64,000 nucleotides of DNA from Pollenia angustigena. Lineage: Eukaryota; Arthropoda; Insecta; Diptera; Polleniidae. This document shows, piece after piece, positions 12,117 to 22,595 of the stretch; the first letter of the stretch is position 1, and each line of letters begins with the position of its first letter. The stretch covers positions 110,075,284-110,139,283 of the forward strand of contig OV884057.1 of the NCBI GenBank assembly GCA_930367215.1, written 5' to 3'. The position numbers and the translations under genes are program-made. The notes beneath the pieces are model-generated. The model saw nothing but the letters and a program-made list of their open reading frames with translations. It did not search any database and had not been told where the DNA came from.

Positions 12117-12151
12117 TGTTCCTTTAACTCCCACTGGAGCATAGGGCGCCA
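12081..12151 (-). mobile_element. Severely 5'-truncated RTE stub with (TA)n tail
   Basis: Between two perfect 9-bp copies of AAGTTCATA (12072-12080 and 12152-12160) lies a ~37-bp segment (minus: GGCGCCCTATGCTCCAGTGG) followed by a TA run. The 3' segment with GGGGCCCTATGCTCC followed by TA repeats is how the RTE element at 46963-47984 ends. It is inserted inside the non-LTR RT fragment and shares its orientation. Confidence 0.75.
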
Positions 12152-12319
12152 AAGTTCATAAGAATGTCAAATAATATTATCTAAATTGGTGAACCTATCA
12201 CAATTTTAAAAATTAAGAGCCGAAAAACTATTATCAAAATTGAATAACACATTCTGCTCCAATGAGGTTAAAAAATCATTAATAACTGAAGTATCCCTAT
12301 CCAATAAATTTTCTCTATA

Positions 12320-12476
12320 TGTGACCCGGTCTATGAAACTTGATTAGAAGTGTACTAAAAATGTAGAGAAAGAAGAACAAAAATGAAAGAAAAACAGAAT
12401 TTTATTGAAAATCGAGCTGATTTTTCGAAATTTTGTTTTTTAAGTCATAAGTCACCTTTTCATAGACCGGGTCACA
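12320..12476. mobile_element. 157-bp MITE, TGTGACCCGG ends, TA target
   Basis: Perfect inverted ends TGTGACCCGGTCTATGAAA / TTTCATAGACCGGGTCACA, flanked by TATA on both sides (TA or TATA duplication). Non-coding. Inserted in the non-LTR RT fragment. The termini and TA target fit a Tc1/mariner-derived MITE. Confidence 0.8.
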
Positions 12477-12866
12477 TATACTTTCGAAAGCCAATAATGA
12501 GCTGACGATAATTTTTTATTTCTGTTTATAATCAGTTAGTGTTTTAATGAAATATCATTCTGTTTTGGTCTTACTTTTTTGATAAATTAAAATAAACTAA
12601 AAAATTTGTATTTAAAACTAAACATTAAATTTTAACAATTAATAATAAAATTTGTGTCCAAAAATTGCATTTTTTTTATTTTAAACATATTAAATAAATT
12701 ATTAACTTTCCTTCATGCAAAATGCAAAACGAGTTGCATTCAACAACTAAAGTTGTGTTGCCAGTTGCCAAATTTATATAACGTTTGGCAACTGTCAATT
12801 AACAGCTTGCTAAAGTAAAGAAGGCGGCAAATCTAATAGGAAGTATAGTTTTTATAAAATGTAAGT

Positions 12867-13135
12867 TATACCTACCCTTCACCAAAGGTAAAAGGGTATT
12901 TATAAGTTTGTCATTTCGTTTGTAGTTTCTACAATATCGGTCTAAGACCCTATAAAGTATGTATATATTTTTTCGGTCCTTATGAGAAGCGAAGTTGTTT
13001 TAACGAGGGCTGTCTGCCCGTGTGTATGTTGAAATGGGTTTCCGAAGCCCCCAGATATGATGTTGACTAGGTTGCTATTGAAATTCAACCCGATCGGTTC
13101 ATAAATGGCTGAGATATGAGCAAAACACCACGTTG
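12867..13135 (+). mobile_element. 5' fragment of the TATACCCTTCACC fly repeat, unit 1
   Basis: ACCCTTCACCaAAGGTAAaAGGGTAT, TTTGTCATTTCGTTTGTA, then a block with tccttatgaGAAGCGAAGTT and gtgTATGTTGAAATGGGT follow the same order as at 583-760. It is 5'-end only. Confidence 0.65.
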
Positions 13136-13223
13136 TTGTTTTTTATATGCATCACCAAAAATAACAGTTATTTTGTTTAGACTTTTTTGCGTTTAGTACC
13201 CATAACAAATATATAGGTACATG

Positions 13224-13685
13224 CAATGTTTAAAAATGCTTAACGATTTTTAATGCTTTTGTAATTGCTTAATTTAACTAAAGAAAAAGAACACACTAAA
13301 AGCAAAAAGCAAAAGCAGAAAAAGTGAGAGTAAATTATTTATTTACTATCACTATGTGTATGTTCTCAGCTTAAAGTTTAAACATTCAGCCAAGCAACCA
13401 CTAAAAAAAATGCTGTTGCTGTAAGTAATATGTTTTTGTTTTTTTATGTAGTTGCTTGGCTGGCTGTTTTAAACATTTTTTGACTTGATCGCTGTTGCTT
13501 GCTGTTGAAGTAATAAGTTTTGAAAAAATCTTTGACGGTAAGAACTAAGAATTATGGCGCCGCGTGCAAATCGAAAAAGAATTGAAAAATATTTGATTTT
13601 GATAATGATGATGACCAAGCTATGTGTAAACTTTGCTCACATACATTCGTTAAAAAGTGATAGAGTTTTAAATCTAACATGTAAA
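13224..13685 (+). mobile_element. Left end of a hAT-like element with broken BED finger, unit 1
   Basis: The left terminus CAATGTTTAAAAATGC mirrors the right terminus GCaaTTTAAACACTG at 34750. Subterminal blocks (GCTTTTGC, AGAGTAAATaAtTT, ATGTGTATGTTCT) are also inverted at 34330-34690. Possible 8-bp target copies GGTACATG/CATACATG match at 6 of 8 positions. A start at 13554 (MAPRANRKRIEKY) leads, after a +1 shift, into DFDNDDDQAMCKLCSHTFVK, the first half of a BED zinc finger (CxxC). Element E interrupts the finger at 13686. DNA-binding exon of a transposase, now dead. Confidence 0.6.
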
Positions 13686-14167
13686 CCCTACAAGAATAGT
13701 GACGGTCATTTGACCTATCATATGACCGACATTGCTGATACAGATATCGGTCATTGCGTAGAACAAAGTTTCTATCATTTTCTTAAGGCCAACGTGAAAA
13801 AAATGACCTAAACTTTTGTGTATGTGTGATTTTGCATCCTTCTTTAACCTATGAATTTTGTGGTAGATAAAACATATATCTGAGCTGTTTACTCTTATAC
13901 TCTTTACATATCAGTACTGATGTATAAACCGGACACAGCGGACTAGTCAGTACTGATGCATATACTGGTCACAGTTGACTAGTCAGTACTGATGCATATA
14001 TTTGTCACTGTTGACGTACTTTTTAGCTTAAATAAAACACGATTCATTTTATTCAATTCTCATACATATTTTTGTTTATTTAAAATAAAATTCAATATTT
14101 GTTCGTTTTACAAAATAAATTAAATAAATAAATAATTATTTTTTGTCCTATGAGGTAATTTAAATTT

Positions 14168-14437
14168 TATAAAGCTTTTTTGCAATAGTCCCAGCTTCAA
14201 TATTTCACTTGGTTTTTGCTTAAGTCAACCTTTGGTTAACATTGATGCTATAGATAAGTACATATACTAAGCAATGATACTATACACTACCAGAATATCT
14301 TGTAGTTTCATTATAATAATTCCTAAGTATATGTTTACATCTATAGCATCAATGTTAACCAAAGGTTGGCTTAAGCAAAAACCAAGTTAAATATTTAAAA
14401 AATAAGAATATTGCAAAAAGGCTTAATAAAACAGGGA
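14168..14437. repeat. Foldback inside element E (unit 1)
   Basis: Two ~100-bp arms are inverted copies: TTTTTGCAATA, ACTTGGTTTTTGCTTAAG, CAACCTTTGGTTAACATTG and ATGCTATAG on the left reappear as complements to 14437. The loop is ~60 bp. It recurs at 20949-21218 and, reversed, near 29930-30190. Confidence 0.8.
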
Positions 14438-14569
14438 ACGTAACAGTTATTCCTCCTTTCATAAACTTCAGATGATAACAGTTTTTTTATTAAATATTAG
14501 ACGTTGCTCGTAACCAATAGTTTTATTAAAAAGTTATTGGTTTTTGCAAAACGTTTGGCTAGATCAAAC

Positions 14570-14949
14570 ACCATTTAACTGTTTTTAAATATCATTGCTA
14601 CATATTGTATCCATTCGAAGCGTTTGTCGTGTTTAGTTTTTACTAAAAACTTTTAGACAATTTGTTAAACCATAAAGAGTGTCTGATTCCCCACAATTGT
14701 AAAGAGCACACACTAAAGAGGTCACTGTGCGATCAAGAAGTGCTGGATTTGTGTTTTTCGCTACAATTTGCAAAATACTGTAAAATACAAAAAAAAGACT
14801 TAATTTTATTTAAAAACTAATTTTCATGATAACATACCTCTGAATATCGTATAACCAACTCTGGCTCCTTACAATGCAACCAAATCAAGTTGACTGCTGT
14901 ACATATGCGTTTACACCATTCACTGCAGGTGGAAGAATTAACACGGAAT
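14570..14949 (-). pseudogene. Captured exons of an unidentified second gene, unit 1
   Basis: The minus strand reads CSEWCKRICTAVNLIWLHC, KEPELVIRYSE, an intron-like gap (gtatgt...ttttacag, about 14772-14838), then NPALLDRTVTSLVCALYNCG and ESDTLYGLTNCLKVF, with KRFEWIQYVA further on. The exon-intron-exon layout means genomic capture. The wording (cysteine/Gly-Glu-x-DTLYG) resembles alpha-helical FAT domains of PIK-related kinases such as SMG1, but I cannot confirm it. Frame breaks at the end make it non-functional. Confidence 0.5.
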
Positions 14950-15275
14950 AATGTTTTCGCCTCTAATCATAATATGACGATTATCCAACAGAACATCGGG
15001 ATGAGCCTCTTCATTGAGAATACTTTCAGCACCGCCAGCAGGAGCCAAACCAATTAATTCCCAGTAATCTACATGCTAATCTCGTCCACCTGGTGCATAA
15101 AACAAATAAATGAGTTTCTACAATATTGTTCACGAAACGAAACTTACCGATTTGCCTTCTGGCACAGGTTTTAGTGTACCAAACATTGTTAAAATCCGTA
15201 ATGTAAATAAAAAATTAAACCTTTGCCTTGACGTCTTAAACGATGTGCCCATCCATAGATTTTAACGTTTCTGTT
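14950..15275 (-). pseudogene. AsnRS: Captured AsnRS exons, truncated (unit 1)
   Basis: Minus-strand remnant of cytoplasmic asparaginyl-tRNA synthetase: [20 protein letters not shown] and the start of the anticodon-binding fold around VKIYGWAHRLRRQ. The copy ends at the duplication junction, so the N-terminal lysine-rich exon present in the other two copies is missing. Frameshifts and a deletion between the anticodon-binding exon and KPVPEGKS match the other copies, so they were present before duplication. Confidence 0.75.
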
Positions 15276-15564
15276 AATATTTTCTTTCACAACTTTTCGG
15301 ATCGAGAAGTTCTCGCCAAAGTGACAGAACATGGGTACATTATGTATACCAAATTTATCAAAAGGAGAAAAGCATCAATTTTATCCCGTTTTTATAATAA
15401 CCGTCCATCAAATTTTATCTACCCACATTAAGCGGTTTTCGCGTTATTGTGCCACAAACATACAAATATTCACATTTAAAATATTAGTGGGATTTATAAA
15501 GACATGTATTGATTTTTAATAATTAAAATTAATTTTATTTATTCTTTAAAAAATTTAACATATT

Positions 15565-16365
15565 TTATTTAAAAATTCTATTTTGCCATGGAACTGACCC
15601 AACCGTGTTGAAATATGTTAAAAAATGTTCCCTAACTAATTTCGCATTATTCGATGGATTTTTGAAAGTTGATGCCTCTAGTTTTTCAAGACTTGGATCG
15701 TTGCGCCAATCCCCAAATTCAATGGTACCCGTTTCCACCTGCTCACTGTCAAAGCCACCTTCGAAATAAGTACAGTCGTTTTGCTTTATCAAAAAATTGT
15801 GCAAATAACAACAAGCTAACACGATGGCCGTGGTGTTTTCTGGTGACATGTTAATTGTTTGCAATAAAATTCTGAATCTGGATGCCAAAATACCGAAAAC
15901 GTTTTTGACTGTACTTTGCGCTCGGGAATGCCTGTAGTTAAAGACTTTTTCGTCTTTTTTGAGAGTGTTATGACTAAATGGCGTTAAAACGTTTTCCGAC
16001 AGCGGGAATGCATCGTCAGCTACAAATACAAAAGGCATTTGGTCAGAACACCCAGAAAAAGGTTTTGGATTTGGAATGTTATTTGTTTTAAGTTTTGAAA
16101 AAAATATTGATTCGCCAAATACATCATCATCGGAAGCTCGTCCGTTAGTGCCAACATCAACCATTAAAAATTCATACTTTGCGTTGACTACGGCCATTAG
16201 TATTATGGAAAACGATTTGTAATTATTTAAATATAAAGATCCCGATCCAGGTGGTTGACGTATGTTGATGTGTTTACCATCTATAGCGCCTATGCAATTT
16301 GGAAAATTCCACAAGTCATAAAATGTTGAAGCTTCTTTTATCCATTCATTTTGCGTTTTTGGAAG
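15565..16365 (-). pseudogene. PIF/Harbinger transposase exon, copy 2 (open, but E to K)
   Basis: Open from the splice acceptor (16366-16367) to the stop, about 266 codons, unlike copy 1. LWNFPNCIGAIDGKH carries the first Asp, VADDAFPLSEN the second. The expected Glu in the RARxxVExxFG block is Lys (VKNVFG, codon at 15904-15906). Family knowledge says the DDE triad is needed, so this exon should not encode an active transposase, although Harbinger-derived DNA-binding roles are known (HARBI1 domestication). The partner Myb-like gene and N-terminal exon are not seen. Confidence 0.88.
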
Positions 16366-16427
16366 CTAAAAAGATTAAAAATAAATTTATGTTTATTCAC
16401 ATATTGAGTTACAAGTAATAACATATA

Positions 16428-17385
16428 CTACGTTTATACGCAGCACTTATTCGCAAATAAATATATTGCAAGTAGAGAATATTTCCGCATAAACAGTGAA
16501 TTAAATTTTTATTTGCAAATAGCTAACTCATGAAAACAATTCCTTATTTTTTTTTTTTTTTGGCTTTCTTAAAACTAAAATTTTTTTGGCGAACTAATCA
16601 TAGTTATATTGCCAGGGTATCACACAAATTTTAGGAGCCTCAACCGCAAAGTCCTCGTTCGACCTAAACCTTCGCATAGGAAGGCGAGAGCTTCCAGAAT
16701 CCGCTCCAGAGTATATTGGTCTCCACCAGTAATCTTCTGAGTTTTTTTCTTGGTACTCCACCAGTAAAACGTCTGAGTTATATTGGTTCTCCACCAGTCA
16801 CATGAGTTATAAATGGTTCTCCACCAAACAAAACCTCAAATTGAGGTTAAAACCGATTGCATATAGTTAGTGCAGATACCGCAAAAACTGTAACTCGGTA
16901 CAGTTATACGACGCCGAAACACTAACCAATGCGGGGTGACACCGCAAAACGCAACAAAAGCAGACAAACAAAAACGACCTGTTTGCCCTTAAGAAATAAT
17001 GACAAAAAGCGCGAGCTGCTTCTCCACTTAGAGCAGTTTTACGAGTGTGCAATTCCTTATTAACGACACTATTTGCAAATAAGATTTTAAGCATTGCCAC
17101 ACTTTTAACCGTTTTACGTTTTTATTTCGATGTGGCACATTCATATGACAACAAAAGTAAAATTAAATCAATAATGTGCAAATAAATGTAAAAATACACA
17201 ATAATTTTTGATCTTTTTCATTTAAAAAATAAAAAGTTTATATACATACAGTGCTACTAAATCAATAAATTTTCCATCTGGCATCACTTAAAAATAAGAA
17301 TTTTCATTAAGAAATAGACATATAAACAGTAAGTTAGTTAATCGCAAATAATTTTTATTCGCGAATAGGCTACGTATAAACGTAG
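16428..17385. mobile_element. TA-flanked inverted-repeat element, copy 2
   Basis: Same element as at 9622-10579: CTACGTTTATACG ends, TA on both sides, with the CTCCACCAGT series inside. Present before the tandem duplication. Confidence 0.7.
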
Positions 17386-17387
17386 TA

Positions 17388-18438
17388 ATATTGTCATACC
17401 GCACTTGATTATAAAGGGGATATTAACACAAATAATAATTTTTTCACTTTTTGGAAAAAATCGACAAGTGATATTCATATCTACCCGCTATTAAAAAAAT
17501 ATAGTGCTATTTTATCTACTTTTTGGTATTGCAACGGTTGGTTTAACATATACCTTTAATTTTAAATTAAAAAAAAAAATTTTTAATCCTCCTCTTGATC
17601 AAGTGCGTTTCGATTTCATTTAATTGCATAATTTTTGATTGATTTGATGATGCACCGTATCAAAATAAATGTTTTGTTAAAATTTTACACTCTTAAGGTT
17701 CACAATAATGTTCTTATCAAAAAAAAGTATGTACTTACATATCGTCAGTTCATTATTGGTTTGGCGCATACGCCAAAAAGTCGTAGTGGAGAAAAACGAC
17801 AGAGAAAGTTTACATGAAGTTTTGTCAAAATGCATACGAAAGAATTTTTTATATTTTCTCCGATGCTTCCGGCATATCTTTTGAAGAATAAATTTTTTCA
17901 ACTTTCTTGAATGAAGTAACAAGTTAATAATATTTTATTGAAAGCAAAAAGTATCTTGTGCCGCAAACGCCACTTTTCTAAAAATATTTTTTCTATGCAT
18001 TGAGTAACTTGCTGAAATCAAAGTTTCTATGTATATCAACAATCTTATAAAAAGTCACATTGATGATTTTTCTTTAATTTGGTTTTATTTTACTAAAACA
18101 GTTCTATTTTTATATTTTTAATTAATTTTTGAAATTTTTACTATTTATAAACACGTGTTTATTATTTAATAAAAATATTTTTTTCTTGTCATATTATTTT
18201 GCTTTTGCAAATGGTCAAATTATTAGGTCTATGCAGAATTACTGTGCAAAATCAGCAGTCGTTATGTGTAGACCTACTGATTCGGCGATGCTTTTGCTTA
18301 AACTACTTTTTTTCTTACGGCAATGAAGCAAGAGTGAAATTTATTTTGTAAGTTTTTATATTAGAGAGATAATCATTGCATTGTATACAGAAATTTCTGT
18401 CATCGAAAAAACATCTGAAAAGCTTAATTATGTGGAGA
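17388..18438. other. Unassigned A+T-rich sequence in unit 2
   Basis: Counterpart of 10582-11631. No gene, RNA or element boundary that I can support. Confidence 0.4.
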
Positions 18439-18883
18439 TCAAAACATATAATTTTCAATTTCAAAGGCTTTTTCTACGTCAAGGGAAATCACCACTGTAC
18501 AGCATCGTTGTCTCAAGTTGCATAAAACATCATTTTGGAACTTGGAAAGAGCATCCACAGTAGAATGGCAGGTTTTAAAACCGAATTGCAAGTTTGATGA
18601 ATAATTTTCATCTAAACCAATATCCATCTTCTTTCTAATAACTTTCTCAAATAATTTGCCTAAATTTGACAGCAAAGAAATAGGTCGTAGATTATTAATT
18701 ACAATTGGCCTTCTTCTTGATGGTAACTATTTTCGAAATTTTCCAACTATCAGGAAAATAAGCATTATTCAAACAGTTGTTAAAGATTATAACTAAAAAC
18801 TCAAAAGCTTTAATAGGAAACTTTCTTATTATAAAGTTTGAAATAGTATCAATCCTAGCCGATTTTTTATTATTAAGTTCATA

Positions 18884-18932
18884 TATATATATAAATATGT
18901 TCCTTTAACTCCCACTGGAGCATAGGTCGCCA
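18884..18932 (-). mobile_element. RTE stub with shortened (TA)n tail, unit 2
   Basis: Same insertion as 12081-12151 between AAGTTCATA copies (18875-18883, 18933-18941), but the TA run has lost about 22 bp. This explains most of the length difference between the two units. Confidence 0.75.
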
Positions 18933-19100
18933 AAGTTCATAAGAATGTCAAATAATATTATCTAAATTGGTGAACCTATCACAATTTTAAAAATTAAGAG
19001 CCGAAAAACTATTATCAAAATTGAATAACACATTCTGCTCCAATGAGGTTAAAAAATCATTAATAACTGAAGTATCCCTATCCAATAAATTTTCTCTATA

Positions 19101-19257
19101 TGTGACCCGGTCTATGAAACTTGATTAGAAGTGTACTAAAAATGTAGAGAAAGAAGAACAAAAATGAAAGAAAAACAGAATTTTATTGAAAATCGAGCTG
19201 ATTTTTCGAAATTTTGTTTTTTAAGTCATAAGTCACCTTTTCATAGACCGGGTCACA
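19101..19257. mobile_element. 157-bp MITE, TGTGACCCGG ends, copy in unit 2
   Basis: Identical structure to 12320-12476, with TATA on both sides. Confidence 0.8.
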
Positions 19258-19647
19258 TATACTTCCGAAAGCCAATAATGAGCTGACGATAATTTTTTAT
19301 TTCTGTTTATAATCAGTTAGTGTTTTAATGAAATATCATTCTGTTTTGGTCTTACTTTTTTGATAAATTAAAATAAACTAAAAAATTTGTATTTAAAACT
19401 AAACATTAAATTTTAACAATTAATAATAAAATTTGTGTCCAAAAATTGCATTTTTTTTATTTTAAACATATTAAATAAATTATTAACTTTCCTTCATGCA
19501 AAATGCAAAACGAGTTGCATTCAACAACTAAAGTTGTGTTGCCAGTTGCCAAATTTATATAACGTTTGGCAACTGTCAATTAACAGCTTGCTAAAGTAAA
19601 GAAGGCGGCAAATCTAATAGGAAGTATAGTTTTTATAAAATGTAAGT

Positions 19648-19915
19648 TATACCTACCCTTCACCAAAGGTAAAAGGGTATTTATAAGTTTGTCATTTCGT
19701 TTGTAGTTTCTACAATATCGGTCTAAGACCCTATAAAGTATGTATATATTTTTTCGGTCCTTATGAGAAGCGAAGTTGAATTAACGAGGGCTGTCTGCCC
19801 GTGTGTATGTTGAAATGGGTTTCCGAAGCCCCCAGATATGATGTTGACTAGGTTGCTATTGAAATTTAACCCGATCGGTTCATAAATGGCTGAGATATGA
19901 GCAAAACACCACGTT
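19648..19915 (+). mobile_element. 5' fragment of the TATACCCTTCACC fly repeat, unit 2
   Basis: Copy of 12867-13135 with few substitutions. Confidence 0.65.
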
Positions 19916-20004
19916 GTTGTTTTTTATATGCATCACCAAAAATAACAGTTATTTTGTTTAGACTTTTTTGCGTTTAGTACCCATAACAAATACATAGGTA
20001 CATG

Positions 20005-20465
20005 CAATGTTTAAAAATGCTTAACGATTTTTAATGCTTTTGTAATTGCTTAATTTAACTAAAGAAAAAGAACACACTAAAAGCAAAAAGCAAAAGCAGA
20101 AAAAGTGAGAGTAAATTATTTATTTACTATCACTATGTGTATGTTCTCAGCTTAAAGTTTAAACATTCAGCCAAGCAACCACTAAAAAAAATGCTGTTGC
20201 TGTAAGTAATATGTTTTTGTTTTTTTATGTAGTTGCTTGGCTGGCTGTTTAAACATTTTTTGACTTGATCGCTGTTGCTTGCTGTTGAAGTAATAAGTTT
20301 TGAAAAAATCTTTGACGGTAAGAACTAAGAATTATGGCGCCGCGTGCAAATCGAAAAAGAATTGAAAAATATTTGATTTTGATAATGATGATGACCAAGC
20401 TATGTGTAAACTTTGCTCACATACATTTGTTAAAAAGTGATAGAGTTTTAAATCTAACATGTAAA
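20005..20465 (+). mobile_element. Left end of a hAT-like element with broken BED finger, unit 2
   Basis: Copy of 13224-13685. The half finger CKLCSHTFVK ends at 20466 where E begins. The presumed second half (in corrupted form: SNLLT then LKRM, about 30660-30690) lies directly behind the outer right end of the inverted E pair. So unit 2 and the right segment at 30658-34750 belong to one original element. Confidence 0.6.
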
Positions 20466-20948
20466 CCCTACAAGAATAGTGACGGTCATTTGACCTATCA
20501 TATGACCGACATTGCTGATACAGATATCGGTCATTGCGTAGAACAAAGTTTCTATCATTTTCTTAAGGCCAACGTGAAAAAAATGACCTAAACTTTTGTG
20601 TATGTGTGATTTTGCATCCTTCTTTAACCTATGAATTTTGTGGTAGATAAAACATATATCTGAGCTGTTTACTCTTATACTCTTTACATATCAGTACTGA
20701 TGTATAAACCGGACACAGCGGACTAGTCAGTACTGATGCATATACTGGTCACAGTTGACTAGTCAGTACTGATGCATATATTTGTCACTGTTGACGTACT
20801 TTTTAGCTTAAATAAAACACGATTCATTTTATTCAATTCTCATACATATTTTTGTTTATTTAAAATAAAATTCAATATTTGTTCGTTTTACAAAATAAAT
20901 TAAATAAATAAATAATTATTTTTTGTCCTATGAGGTAATTTAAATTTT

Positions 20949-21218
20949 ATAAAGCTTTTTTGCAATAGTCCCAGCTTCAATATTTCACTTGGTTTTTGCT
21001 TAAGTCAACCTTTGGTTAACATTGATGCTATAGATAAGTACATATACTAAGCAATGATACTATACACTACCAGAATATCTTGTAGTTTCATTATAATAAT
21101 TCCTAAGTATATGTTTACATCTATAGCATCAATGTTAACCAAAGGTTGGCTTAAGCAAAAACCAAGTTAAATATTTAAAAAATAAGAATATTGCAAAAAG
21201 GCTTAATAAAACAGGGAA
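20949..21218. repeat. Foldback inside element E2
   Basis: Inverted arms with ACTTGGTTTTTGCTTAAG and GTTAACATTGATGCTATAG, same as in unit 1. Confidence 0.8.
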
Positions 21219-21349
21219 CGTAACAGTTATTCCTCCTTTCATAAACTTCAGATGATAACAGTTTTTTTATTAAATATTAGACGTTGCTCGTAACCAATAG
21301 TTTTATTAAAAAGTTATTGGTTTTTGCAAAACGTTTGGCTAGATCAAAC

Positions 21350-21730
21350 ACCATTTAACTGTTTTTAAATATCATTGCTACATATTGTATCCATTCGAAG
21401 CGTTTGCCGTGTTTAGTTTTTACTAAAAACTTTTAGACAATTTGTTAAACCATAAAGAGTGTCTGATTCCCCACAATTGTAAAGAGCACACACTAAAGAG
21501 GTCACTGTGCGATCAAGAAGTGCTGGATTTGTGTTTTTCGCTACAATTTGCAAAATACTGTAAAATACAAAAAAAAAGACTTAATTTTATTTAAAAACTA
21601 ATTTTCATGATAACATACCTCTGAATATCGTATAACCAACTCTGGCTCCTTACAATGCAACCAAATCAAGTTGACTGCTGTACATATGCGTTTACACCAT
21701 TCACTGCAGGTGGAAGAATTAACACGGAAA
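21350..21730 (-). pseudogene. Captured exons of an unidentified second gene, E2
   Basis: Same exons as 14570-14949: CSEWCKRICTAVNL, KEPELVIRYSE, donor gtatgt, acceptor ttttacag, then LLDRTVTSLVCALYNCGES and DTLYGLTNCLKVF. It lies directly downstream of the AsnRS piece on the same strand, so the two make a chimeric transcription unit if expressed. Confidence 0.5.
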
Positions 21731-22191
21731 AATGTTTTCGCCTCTTATCATAATATGACGTTTATCCAACAGAACATCGGGATGAGCCTCTTCATTGAGA
21801 ATACTTTCAGCACCGCCAGCAGCAGCCAAACCAATTAATTCCCAGTAATCTACATGCTAATCTCGTCCACCTGGTGCATAAAACAAATAAATGAGTTTCT
21901 ACAATATTGTTCACGAAACGAAACTTACCGATTTGCCTTCTGGCACAGGTTTTAGTGTACCAAACATTGTTAAAATCCGTAATGTAAATAAAAAATTAAA
22001 CCTTTGCCTTGACGTCTTAAACGATGTGCCCATCCATAGATTTTAACGTTTCTGTTAATTTTCGACACATTCAAATATGCAGCTGGCCAACTGGGATCTT
22101 CGGATATGAGTCTTTTTGGCTTCATCCAAATTTTGTTTAGGCTTTTCCGCATCTTCAGCTTCGCGTTTTTCTTTTTCGCATTTTTATAACT
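21731..22191 (-). pseudogene. AsnRS: Captured AsnRS exons, E2
   Basis: Fragment of cytoplasmic asparaginyl-tRNA synthetase, which charges tRNA-Asn in the cytosol. Minus strand: the lysine/glutamate-rich N-terminal linker (EKEKREAEDAEKPKQNLDEA), EDPSWPAAYLNVSKI, the OB-fold start VKIYGWAHRLRRQGKGLIF, then FGTLKPVPEGKS, an intron (gtaagt..., about 21882-21940), and [35 protein letters not shown]. About 40 residues after the RDGxGFLQ region are deleted, and frameshifts and a stop are present. Class II motifs 2 and 3 are absent. Retained introns show capture at DNA level. Confidence 0.85.
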
Positions 22192-22261
22192 TACTTACCC
22201 AAATCCTTTGAATAGTAAAATTTTTTTTTTTTTTAGTTTCGGTCATCCATTTCTTGTAGGG

Positions 22262-22500
22262 AAGTTTTATTTATTTTCATATGTATGTGTTTTCATATTT
22301 ATTGAGAAAAAAAAAACTAAAAACATTAAAGAAATAGGTACCTAAAGATATGGTTTTGCGTAACTCACCAAAAATTAGTTTTTTCGCAAAAAAAACATCT
22401 AACGGTAATGATCTTTAAACAATTCTCTCTGCAAAAATACTAAGAAAATTAAAATTATTCAAAATATATGTATGAAGTGCCAGCCAGCAACAGCAAAAAA
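22262..22500. other. Spacer between the two inverted E copies
   Basis: 239 bp, A+T-rich, no gene. It begins AAGTT, as does the hAT-derived flank beyond the outer right end at 30658. It is the only single-copy DNA at the centre of the inverted pair. Confidence 0.5.
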
Positions 22501-22595
22501 CCCTACAAGAAATGGATGACCTAAACTAAAAAAAAAAAAATTTTACTAACACACTTGCAACAATTTTACATTAGTTGTACCACTCTAACATATAT

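Larger units (their letters stand above)
11632..12540 (-). pseudogene. Non-LTR reverse transcriptase fragment, copy 1
   Basis: Minus-strand protein pieces run in order: RENLLDRDTSVINDF (about 12270-12315), LNNKKSARIDTISNF, NNAYFPDSWKISKIVTI, INNLRPISLLSNLGKLFEK, SNLQFGFKTCHSTVDAL and VVISLDVEKAFE (palm A motif). It stops at palm A, so the catalytic xADD and C-terminus are absent. A base missing near 11835 shifts the frame (KLLERRWILV instead of KVIRKKMDIG as in unit 2). An RTE stub (12081-12151) and a TA-flanked MITE (12320-12476) are inserted. Jockey-superfamily like. Confidence 0.78.
8470..15275. repeat. 6.8-kb tandem duplication, unit 1
   Basis: Bases 8470-15275 recur in direct orientation immediately afterwards (15276-22056). 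Corresponding positions are offset by 6806 at the start (8759 to 15565, 9788 to 16594) and by 6780 after a few indels (13554 to 20334), mainly a shorter TA run. The two units differ by only scattered substitutions, so the event is recent (or an assembly duplicate). At the junction, the unit end (gtttctgttAAT) and the unit start (ggAATatttt) share AAT, a microhomology. Confidence 0.92.
13686..15275. mobile_element. Element E, truncated copy (unit 1)
   Basis: Starts at CCCTACAAGAATAGTGACGG and is cut at 15275 by the tandem-duplication junction, so the right end (TCTTGTAGGG) is missing here. Contents match unit 2: TCAGTACTGA repeats (13910-14010), a foldback (14168-14437) and captured gene exons on the minus strand. 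Non-autonomous. Confidence 0.8.
18439..19320 (-). pseudogene. Non-LTR reverse transcriptase fragment, copy 2
   Basis: Counterpart of 11632-12540. Here LSNLGKLFEKVIRKKMDIGL is in one frame up to VVISLDVEKAFE, but bases are missing near 18700 (loss in ...attaatTACAATTGG), breaking the frame to the upstream NSxRPIS block. The two copies therefore carry different single lesions acquired after duplication. Confidence 0.78.
15276..22056. repeat. 6.8-kb tandem duplication, unit 2
   Basis: Direct repeat of 8470-15275 (6781 bp here). After 22056 the sequence continues into the right part of element E, which unit 1 lacks, so unit 2 keeps the ancestral right side and unit 1 the ancestral left side (G-like end and Gypsy remnant before 8470). 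Confidence 0.92.
20466..22261. mobile_element. Element E, complete copy (E2)
   Basis: Left end CCCTACAAGAATAGTGACGG, right end TTTCTTGTAGGG with GGTCAT repeated just inside both ends. It is 1796 bp. From left to right: TCAGTACTGA repeats, the foldback (20949-21218), then minus-strand exons of the second gene and AsnRS. There is no transposase gene, so it is non-autonomous. Target duplication is unclear: flanks are ..GTAAA and AAGTT.., allowing at most 2 bp (AA). The superfamily is unknown to me. Confidence 0.82.

Noticed and set aside
20466..22261. piggyBac assignment for element E (CCCTA ends)
   Set aside because: piggyBac always duplicates TTAA; no TTAA is present at any E boundary, and the inner TIR differs.
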